In this document: positions 25,430 to 31,863 of the stretch, piece by piece
Position numbering within the stretch: the stretch's first letter is position 1
How the letters are laid out: the number at the start of each line of letters is the position of its first letter
Assembly: GCF_002009175.1 (NCBI RefSeq)
Contig: NZ_CP018047.1
Coordinates: 3,782,001 to 3,846,000 of the forward strand
Direction of reading: 5' to 3'
Source of the DNA: Streptomyces niveus
Lineage (GTDB): Bacteria > Actinomycetota > Actinomycetes > Streptomycetales > Streptomycetaceae
Length of the DNA stretch: 64,000 nucleotides
Notes under the pieces: model-generated
Seen by the model: only the letters and a program-made list of their open reading frames with translations
Told to the model about the DNA's origin: nothing
Database searches by the model: none
Position numbers and translations under genes: made by a program

Positions 25430-26566
25430 TCAGCGCCCCGCCGAACCCGCCGACGCCGGCAGCTCCACCCGCACCGACAGCCCCCCGCCGTCCCCGCCCG
25501 GCTCCGCCGTCACCCTGCCGCCGTGCGCCGTCACGATCGAGCGGACGATCGAGAGGCCGAGACCCGCTCCCGGACCCATCCGGTCGCGGCCCTCGCCGCG
25601 GCGGAACGGCTCGAAGAGGGCCGCTGTCTCCTCCGGGGAGATGTGCGGGCCGTTGTTCCGTACGGTCATGGCCGTCCCCGACACCGAGACGTCCACCTCG
25701 CCCTTCCCGTACGCCTGCGCGTTGGCCAGCAGATTGCTCACCACCCGGTCCAGCAGCGCCCGGTTGCCCCGTACGCCGCCGGGCTCCGACACCGACACCG
25801 TCACCGTCAGACCGTGGCGGGCCGCCTCCTCCGTCACCAGCTCGCCCCACCGGATCTCCTCCTGGTCCTCGACCTGCCGCTCGCTGCGCGCCAGGACCAG
25901 CAGCCCCTCGATGAGCCGTTCGCTGCGCCGGTTGTTGTCGAGCAGCATCTGCTTCGTACGGGCCAGCTCCTCCGGCGAGTTGGCGCCCGCGAGGCCCACC
26001 TGTATCGCCGTGCGCTGCGTGGCCAGCGGCGTACGCAGCTCGTGCGAGGCGTTCGCGATGAAACGGCGCTGGCTGTCGAAGGCCGTCTGGAGCCGGCCCA
26101 GCAGCTCGTCGAGGGTGTCGCCCAGCTCCTTCAGCTCGTCGTTCGGGCCGGTGGACCCGATCCGCTCGTGGAGGTTGTGCTCCGACAGCAGCCGCGCCTT
26201 CGCCGTCATGGCGTGCACGGGCCGCAGCACGCGCCCCGCCGTCCACCAGCCGACGCCGACCGCGCACAGCGCGGTCACCACCAGCGCGCCCACGGACCAG
26301 AACATCAGCTCGTCCGACGCGGCGTCGCTGACGTTGTCGGTGAGCTGGTAGACCGTGACGGGCGCGAGGTGACCCTCGTCGGTGAGGTAGTAGCCGTTGC
26401 CCGACGACGGCGGGTACGCCGGTACGACGCGGGCCGCGATCTCGGCGGCCTCCGTCTCCGTACCGGCGCTGGACAGCAGATAGACCACGGTGAGCAGACA
26501 GCCGCCGAGGACGAGGAAGACCGCGCCGTAGACAAGGGCGATCCGCTTTCTGATCGCTCCCGTCAC
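25430..26566 (-). CDS. Two-component sensor histidine kinase
   Basis: A 378-residue membrane kinase. Helix 1 (about 9-32), an extracytoplasmic loop of about 55 residues (33-88), helix 2 (about 88-110), HAMP (111-163), HisKA with phospho-acceptor His175 in ASHELRTPL, and HATPase with N box VVSNLLANAQAYG and GAGLGLSIVRSIV. The GTG start forms a 4-bp GTGA overlap with the stop of the response regulator, giving translational coupling. The small sensor loop suggests an envelope or ion signal; the stimulus is unknown. Confidence 0.9.
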   Translation of the reverse strand: MTGAIRKRIALVYGAVFLVLGGCLLTVVYLLSSAGTETEAAEIAARVVPAYPPSSGNGYYLTDEGHLAPVTVYQLTDNVSDAASDELMFWSVGALVVTALCAVGVGWWTAGRVLRPVHAMTAKARLLSEHNLHERIGSTGPNDELKELGDTLDELLGRLQTAFDSQRRFIANASHELRTPLATQRTAIQVGLAGANSPEELARTKQMLLDNNRRSERLIEGLLVLARSERQVEDQEEIRWGELVTEEAARHGLTVTVSVSEPGGVRGNRALLDRVVSNLLANAQAYGKGEVDVSVSGTAMTVRNNGPHISPEETAALFEPFRRGEGRDRMGPGAGLGLSIVRSIVTAHGGRVTAEPGGDGGGLSVRVELPASAGSAGR

Positions 26567-27222
26567 AGCACGTAACCCCCTCCGTCCGCGTCCACCGTGC
26601 GGATCAGCGCCGGATCGCCCAGCTTCTCGCCGAGCTGCCCCACACAGACGCGTACGACACCGGAGAACGGGTCCGTCTGCGCGTCCCACGCCCGCTCCAG
26701 CAACTGCTGGGCCGTCACCGCCTTGCCGTCCGCCTCCAGCAGAATCTGGAGCACGGTCAGCTCCTTCACCGAGAGGTCGAGGGCCAGCCCGTCACGGACC
26801 GCCGTACGTTCCACGGTGTCGAGCCGTACACCCCGGCGCTCCAGCGTCGGCGGCAGGGCCCGTGCGCTGCGCCGCCGCAGCGCCCGCACGCGCGAGACCA
26901 GCTCCGGAAACTCGAAGGGCTTGCCGAGGTAGTCGTCCGCGCCCAGGTCGAGCCCCTTGACGCGCTCCTCCATGGAGGTGGACGCCGTCAGCATCAGGAT
27001 CCGGGTGCGGGACTCCTCCGCGACGAGCCTGCGCGCGACGTCGTCGCCGTGGACGCGGGGGAGGTCACGGTCGAGGACGACGACGTCGTAGTCGTGCAGC
27101 CCGAGATAGGCGAGGGCGGCGTCTCCGCTGTAGACGGTGTCGACGGCGAAACCGGCCCGCCGCAGCCCCGTCGCGACCAGCTCGGCCAGGATTTCCTCGT
27201 CCTCGGCGACCAGCACCCGCAT
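26563..27222 (-). CDS. OmpR-family response regulator
   Basis: A 219-residue regulator. The receiver domain has the acidic pocket EDE (7-9), phospho-acceptor Asp51, Thr78 and Lys100. The C-terminal winged helix (about 125-219) includes LSVKELTVLQILLEADGKAV and VRVCVGQLGEKLG. The VRVCVGQLGEKL form differs slightly from the usual VHIxRLRxKL but is common in this Streptomyces subgroup. ATG at 27222 has GGAAGG upstream. It is transcribed first, then the kinase; TTAAG direct repeats in its promoter suggest autoregulation. Confidence 0.92.
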   Translation of the reverse strand: MRVLVAEDEEILAELVATGLRRAGFAVDTVYSGDAALAYLGLHDYDVVVLDRDLPRVHGDDVARRLVAEESRTRILMLTASTSMEERVKGLDLGADDYLGKPFEFPELVSRVRALRRRSARALPPTLERRGVRLDTVERTAVRDGLALDLSVKELTVLQILLEADGKAVTAQQLLERAWDAQTDPFSGVVRVCVGQLGEKLGDPALIRTVDADGGGYVL

Positions 27223-27268
27223 GATGATCCTTCCGCCCCGACCCAGCGATCCGTTTCGGCTCTCCTTC

Positions 27269-27338
27269 TTAAGATGCGTTTAAGGGGGTCATAGGTTGTG
27301 CCGAATCCACACTCTTTAAGCACAATCTCAGGTTTAAC
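27269..27338. promoter_or_regulatory. TTAAG repeats in the response regulator / metG divergent region
   Basis: TTAAG occurs at 27269-27273 and, exactly 11 bp later, at 27280-27284; TTTAAG recurs at 27315-27320 and TTTAAC at 27333-27338. Two half-sites one helical turn apart is the typical binding pattern of OmpR-family regulators. These AT-rich motifs stand out in the high-GC context. Confidence 0.55.
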
Positions 27339-27379
27339 CGAGGTGAAGGGACCTGCGCCGGGCCGTTAGGATTTCGACC

Positions 27380-28993
27380 ATGGCCGCCACTGGATCCGAA
27401 GAGCAGGGTGGGCGGGCGTACTACGTCACCACCCCCATTTACTACGTCAACGACGCTCCTCACCTGGGCCACGCCTACACGACCGTCGCAGGCGACGTCC
27501 TCACCCGCTGGCACCGCCAGCGGGGCGAGAAGGTGTGGTACCTCACCGGCACGGACGAGCACGGTCAGAAGATCATGCGCACGGCCGAGGCGAACGGCGT
27601 CACCCCACAGGAGTGGGCGGACAAGCTCGTCGACGAGGCGTGGCGGCCTCTCTGGGACCACCTGAACATCAAAAACGACGATTTCATCCGCACGACGGAG
27701 AAGCGGCACACCGACCGCGTCCAGGAGTTCGTGCAGGATCTGTTCGACAAGGACGAGATCTACAAGGGCGGCTACGAGGGCCCGTACTGCGTGGGCTGCG
27801 AGGAGTACAAGCTCCCGGGCGAACTGCTCGACGGCGAAGGTGAGTTCGCGGATCTGAAGATCTGCGCGATCCACAAGACGCCGGTGGAGATCCTCAAGGA
27901 GGAGAACTACTTCTTCAAGCTCAGCGAGTACGGCCCCAAGCTCCTCGCGCACTACGAGGCCAACCCCGGCTTCATCCAGCCGGAGTCCGCGCGCAACGAG
28001 GTCGTGAACTTCGTCAAGCAGGGCCTCCAGGACCTGTCCATCTCCCGGTCGACGTTCGACTGGGGCGTGCCGGTGCCGTGGGACGAGAAGCACGTGATCT
28101 ACGTGTGGATCGACGCGCTCCTGAACTACGCGACGGCCGTCGGCTACAACGAGAACCCGGCGAAGTTCGAGGAGACCTTCCCCGCCGACGTACACCTCGT
28201 CGGCAAGGACATCCTGCGCTTCCACGCGATCATCTGGCCCGCGATGCTGCTGGCGCAGGGGCTGCCGCTGCCCGGGAAGATCGCCGCGAACGGCTGGCTG
28301 ATGGTCGGCGGCGAGAAGATGTCCAAGTCGAACCTGACCGGCATCAAGCCGCAGGACCTGACCTCGCACTTCGGTGTGGACGCGTACCGCTGGTACTTCC
28401 TGCGGGCGATCTCGTTCGGGCAGGACGGCTCGTTCTCCTGGGAGGACTTCTCCGCCCGGTACACCTCCGAGCTGGCCAACGACTACGGCAACCTCGCCTC
28501 GCGCGTGGCGGCGATGGTCGGCAAGTACTACGGCGGCACGCTGCCGGAGACCACGTCCGGCGGGGTCGCCGAGCAGGCCGTACGCGACGGCCTGGCGAAG
28601 GCGGTCACCGAGGCCGACCGGAAGATCGGCGAGGAGCTGGACTTCCAGGGCGGGATCCTGGCGATCTTCGACTTCGTGAAGCAGGTCAACGGCTACATCA
28701 CGGAGCAGGAGCCCTGGAAGGTCGCGAAGGACACGTCCCCGGACGGCCAGGCGGCACTCGCGACGATCCTGTACACGGCGGCGGAGGCGCTGCGCGGGGT
28801 GGCGGTGCTGCTGAACCCGGTGATGCCTGAGACGTCGCAGAAGCTGTGGGACTCCCTGGGCGCGGACGCCGCGCTGGGCGCGCTGGCGGACCAGCGAATC
28901 CAGGACGCGGGCACGTGGGGCCTGCTCCCGGCGGGCACGACGGTCACGAAGGGCGCGGTGCTGTTCCCTCGCCTGGAGGAGAAGCCGGCGTAG
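27380..28993 (+). CDS. metG: Methionyl-tRNA synthetase
   Basis: A 537-residue class Ia synthetase that charges tRNA-Met. The HIGH-type motif is in YYVNDAPHLGHAYT (about 18-31), the KMSKS loop is GEKMSKSNLTG (about 313-323), and the connective insert has CVGCEEYKLPGE with a further Cys/His pair in KICAIH that could complete a single zinc site. No C-terminal tRNA-binding (EMAP-like) domain is present, as in other short actinobacterial enzymes. ATG at 27380 is preceded by TTAGGA. It is followed by a dense repeat array and the convergent L,D-transpeptidase gene. Confidence 0.96.
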   Translation: MAATGSEEQGGRAYYVTTPIYYVNDAPHLGHAYTTVAGDVLTRWHRQRGEKVWYLTGTDEHGQKIMRTAEANGVTPQEWADKLVDEAWRPLWDHLNIKNDDFIRTTEKRHTDRVQEFVQDLFDKDEIYKGGYEGPYCVGCEEYKLPGELLDGEGEFADLKICAIHKTPVEILKEENYFFKLSEYGPKLLAHYEANPGFIQPESARNEVVNFVKQGLQDLSISRSTFDWGVPVPWDEKHVIYVWIDALLNYATAVGYNENPAKFEETFPADVHLVGKDILRFHAIIWPAMLLAQGLPLPGKIAANGWLMVGGEKMSKSNLTGIKPQDLTSHFGVDAYRWYFLRAISFGQDGSFSWEDFSARYTSELANDYGNLASRVAAMVGKYYGGTLPETTSGGVAEQAVRDGLAKAVTEADRKIGEELDFQGGILAIFDFVKQVNGYITEQEPWKVAKDTSPDGQAALATILYTAAEALRGVAVLLNPVMPETSQKLWDSLGADAALGALADQRIQDAGTWGLLPAGTTVTKGAVLFPRLEEKPA

Positions 28994-29500
28994 GTCTTTC
29001 GGCAACGTTGCGCGGCTCGTGGGCCGCGCTTGTCCTCAATCGCCGGACGGGCTGCAAATGCGGCCCGTCCGGCGCCATTTGGGGCCCCGGCCGGAAGCAT
29101 CCGAGCACCCCTCGCTTGAGGGCGGCAAACCCTCCAGCCCGGCGGGCAATCCCAGCCCGTCCGGCCAGCCCGGCGGGCAACCCAAGCCCGCTCGGCGGGC
29201 TTTTCAAGCCCGTCCGGCGATTGAGGACACCGCCCAACCCGGCAAACCATCCCAACCCGGCGGGCAACCCAAGCCCGCTCGGCCGGCTTTTCAAGCCCGT
29301 CCGGCGATTGAGGACACCGCCCAACCCGGCAAACCATCCCAGCCCGGCGGGCAACCCAAGCCCGTCCGGCGATTGAGGACAACCACCCACCGGGCAGACC
29401 GGTCATCGCTACCGGCGATTGAGGACAACCACCCACCGGGCAGACCGGTCATCGCTACCGGCGATTGAGGACAGCCGCCCACCGGGCAGACCGGTCATCG
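28994..29500. repeat. Expanded intergenic repeat array (family copies 2), no gene
   Basis: Between metG and the convergent L,D-transpeptidase gene lie 507 bp made almost wholly of repeats. A partial hairpin (about 29031-29074) is followed by units with core GTCCGGCGATTGAGGAC whose GATTGAG starts at 29219, 29306 and 29371 (periods 87 and 65 bp; the shorter lacks a 22-bp block). After that come three 46-bp units, GATTGAG at 29371, 29417 and 29463. Short open frames across it are low-complexity artefacts. Confidence 0.85.
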
Positions 29501-29508
29501 CTACCGGC
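29371..29508. repeat. Three 46-bp tandem repeats derived from the 3' end of the L,D-transpeptidase gene
   Basis: Units begin at 29371, 29417 and 29463. Each contains GGTCATCGCTACCGG, the same sequence that spans the stop codon of the leftward L,D-transpeptidase gene (stop at 29501-29503). The array therefore looks like duplication of the gene tail plus one terminator arm. Confidence 0.75.
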
Positions 29509-30301
29509 CCAGCGAGGACACGTCGCCCATCACCACCTGCGGCACAGACCCCGGGTCCAGCCACCGCAGCAGCTCCTTCATACGACCCATCGGCAGTGAG
29601 ACACAGCCCTGCGTCGGCCCCCCGTGATCCACGTGGATCCAGATGCCCCCGCCCTTGCCCGCGCCCAGCGGACGCGTCCAGTCCAGCGGGGTCGTCCCCG
29701 GCCGGCGGTTGTAGTTGATGGCGACCACGTGGTCGAAGGACCCCGCCAACGGCTCGCCCTCGAAGCCGACGCCGTCGAGCGTGAAGGCCGGCCCCCGGTC
29801 GTACGGCAGCTTCGTCCCCGGATCCGGCAGCCGCCCACCCGCGTCCGTCAGGCCGAAGACACCGATCGGGCTCCGGAGATCACCCTGCCGGTGGTCGTCG
29901 GTCCAGCCCTTCAGGGCATTGTGCGCCGGCCACGGGTCCGAGACCGAGCGCCACCCCTCCACCGGGTCACGCTCGTAGAGGACCAGCATGGCGCGGTTCG
30001 AGTCCGGCGCGTCCCCGGTCACCACGACGGCCTGGCGGCTGTCCTCGGGGATCCGCGACCGGGTCTTCGGGCCGAGCGACGGGATCTCCCGCGGGCGCAC
30101 GACCCGCGCCTCGGTCTGTTCCTCCGCCGCCGGACCCGGCACCGCCCGGCCCAGACCACCACCGGCACCCTCCGCCCCCTTCCCGCCCTTGTCGTTCACC
30201 CCCTTCGGACCGGACCCGCCCGCGCAGCCGCTGAGCAGCAGACCGGCGGTGAGCAGAAGCGCGGCCACCCCGTGCGGCCGCGGCCCTGAGCGGTAAGACA
30301 T
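29501..30301 (-). CDS. L,D-transpeptidase family (YkuD-like) lipoprotein
   Basis: A 266-residue exported protein. The N-terminus has a lipoprotein signal, VAALLLTAGLLLSGC. The C-terminal catalytic region contains HVDHGGPTQGCVSLP, with the Cys, His and Gly pattern of YkuD-fold L,D-transpeptidases, which make 3-3 crosslinks in peptidoglycan or attach proteins to it. The ATG at 30301 follows GAAAGGTC; an earlier ATG at 30322 overlaps the upstream gene. It is the third gene of a sigma factor / membrane protein / transpeptidase operon (10 bp after the second), which suggests envelope-stress control. Confidence 0.85.
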   Translation of the reverse strand: MSYRSGPRPHGVAALLLTAGLLLSGCAGGSGPKGVNDKGGKGAEGAGGGLGRAVPGPAAEEQTEARVVRPREIPSLGPKTRSRIPEDSRQAVVVTGDAPDSNRAMLVLYERDPVEGWRSVSDPWPAHNALKGWTDDHRQGDLRSPIGVFGLTDAGGRLPDPGTKLPYDRGPAFTLDGVGFEGEPLAGSFDHVVAINYNRRPGTTPLDWTRPLGAGKGGGIWIHVDHGGPTQGCVSLPMGRMKELLRWLDPGSVPQVVMGDVSSLGR

Positions 30302-30311
30302 GTAAGACCTT

Positions 30312-31127
30312 TCAGTTCGCATGGACCGGCGGCGCCATGCTCGGCTCCCGGTCCGCCCCGAGGGCTGGATACTTCGCACCGGCGATCATGGCGCGTACGT
30401 CGTCGAGGATCGAGGAACCGGCGCCCGTCCCGGCGACACAGACACTGACTTGGATGCCCACGTCCACCCCGGGGTCGGGCCCGGCCAGCAGCGCGCCGTA
30501 CTCCTCGGTGCCCTTCAGCTTGCGGCAGAGAAGCGAGGGCTCGTCCAGCGCGTACAGCTCCGCCGGGTCCCGCACCTTCGTGTGGAGCCCGCCGAACTTC
30601 GTCACGTCCAGCGAGACGAGTACGCCTCCCGGCCGCAGCTCCCGGTACGGATCGCAGCCGTTACGCGGCCCGTCCGCGCAGGTCGCGGGGGTGCCGGGCA
30701 CCCGCCGGCCGGCGACGTAGCCGCGAGGATCCACCGGGTCGCCGGGGACCGCGAGCGCCTGCCAGCCCGCCGGCAGCCGCAGGGTGAGATCGAGCAGGTC
30801 GGGGAAGCGGACCGCACGCGCGCCCGTGGCGGCGTCGGCCGCGACCGTCGGGGCCGGGCTCGCCGGTGGGGACCCCTCGCCGGGGCCACCGCGCAGGAAG
30901 CCCGGCAGGAGCGTGCCGGCCACGGCGAGACCCGTCACCGCCACCGCCGCGGTCCCGGCGACGCGACGGCGCCGGCGGCTGCGGGCGGCCCGCTCCCGTA
31001 CGCGACGCAGCCGCTCCTCGGGCGCGGGCAGCCGGGGCACGGCACGCTCCAGCAGAACCCGCAACTCCCGCTCCTGCGAACGCTCGTCCCCGTGCTCGTC
31101 CTCGTGCTCGTCGGACACTCCGCTCAC
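30312..31127 (-). CDS. Putative membrane-anchored anti-sigma factor
   Basis: A 271-residue protein: a charged cytoplasmic N-terminus (ELRVLLERAVPRLPAPEERLR), a basic patch, one transmembrane helix (VAGTAAVAVTGLAVAGTLLPGFL, about 56-78) and an extracytoplasmic domain of about 190 residues with several Cys (ATCADGPRNGCDPY, SLLCRKL, VSVCVAG). The position right after a SigE-type sigma gene, with a GTGA overlap (31124-31127), and the topology are those of an anti-sigma factor, although no zinc-binding HxxxCxxC motif is seen. Confidence 0.75.
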   Translation of the reverse strand: MSGVSDEHEDEHGDERSQERELRVLLERAVPRLPAPEERLRRVRERAARSRRRRRVAGTAAVAVTGLAVAGTLLPGFLRGGPGEGSPPASPAPTVAADAATGARAVRFPDLLDLTLRLPAGWQALAVPGDPVDPRGYVAGRRVPGTPATCADGPRNGCDPYRELRPGGVLVSLDVTKFGGLHTKVRDPAELYALDEPSLLCRKLKGTEEYGALLAGPDPGVDVGIQVSVCVAGTGAGSSILDDVRAMIAGAKYPALGADREPSMAPPVHAN

Positions 31128-31654
31128 CCCCGCTCACCCCCCTCCGCAGGCACCGGCAGCACGGCCCGCAACGTACGCAACGCCTTGGCCGACTGGCTCT
31201 TGACCGTCCCCGGCGCACAGCCCAGCGTCGCCGCCGTGTCCTCGACGCTCAGGTCCTCGAAGAAGCGCAGCACGACGACGGCGCGCTGCCCGATCGGCAG
31301 CGAACGGACCGCCGCTGCCAGCGACTGCTCCAGATCCACGCTCTCGTACGCGTCGAACGAGCCCACCGCGTCCGGGACTTCGCCGTGCGGCACCTCCCCG
31401 CGCCAGCGCCGTCGCCACCACGAGGCGTGCGTGTGGACCAGCGCCTTGCGTACGTACGCCTCCGGCCGCTCCCCGGAGATCCGGTGCCACTTGGGCCACA
31501 CCTTGGCGAGGGTCGTCTGGAGCAGGTCCTCGGCCAGGTGCGCGTCGCCCGTCAACAGCCAGGCCACCCGGAGCAGTCGGGGCCCACGGGCAGCGACGAA
31601 CGCCTCGAAGTCGCCGTCGCGATCGGGGTCGCGGTCGCGGTCGCCGGGGTCCAT
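31124..31654 (-). CDS. SigE-family (ECF) RNA polymerase sigma factor
   Basis: A 176-residue ECF sigma factor of the actinobacterial SigE family. Region 2 spans about 16-80 (FVAARGPRLLRVAWLLTGDA, EDLLQTTLAKVWPKW) and region 4 about 105-165 (LPIGQRAVVVLRFFEDLSVE, ATLGCAPGTVKSQSAKAL). It directs RNA polymerase to a specific promoter set. It heads an operon with a membrane anti-sigma-like protein and an L,D-transpeptidase, so cell-envelope remodelling is the likely output. ATG at 31654 with GAGGGCGACGAG upstream. Confidence 0.93.
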   Translation of the reverse strand: MDPGDRDRDPDRDGDFEAFVAARGPRLLRVAWLLTGDAHLAEDLLQTTLAKVWPKWHRISGERPEAYVRKALVHTHASWWRRRWRGEVPHGEVPDAVGSFDAYESVDLEQSLAAAVRSLPIGQRAVVVLRFFEDLSVEDTAATLGCAPGTVKSQSAKALRTLRAVLPVPAEGGERG

Positions 31655-31813
31655 CGTCTCGTCGCCCTCGCCAATCCGTTCGGTCGTCCACGACCGGTCA
31701 ACGCGCCGGGACGCTCATCGGGTTGCCCTCGGACAGGTGAATCCGCCGCCGCGCCCGTGCCAGGACTGCCACGACACGCCAAGTCGCTTGTCTCGTAGAC
31801 CAGTTGACTCTCC

Positions 31814-31829
31814 GTGTCTGGGCAGACAC
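31814..31829. promoter_or_regulatory. Palindrome upstream of the receptor-like gene
   Basis: GTGTCTG and CAGACAC form perfect 7-bp arms around GG, 35 bp before the GTG start at 31864 and about 160 bp from the sigma-factor start. TTGACT at 31804-31809 could be a -35. The palindrome is a candidate operator and argues for the GTG at 31864 over an upstream TTG. Confidence 0.5.
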
Positions 31830-31863
31830 CCTCAAGGCTCGTCGATCGACGGGGAGGCAACGG

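Noticed and set aside
28994..29500. CRISPR array
   Set aside because: Repeat units are contiguous with variable period and no unique spacers, contain a gene tail, and no cas genes are nearby.
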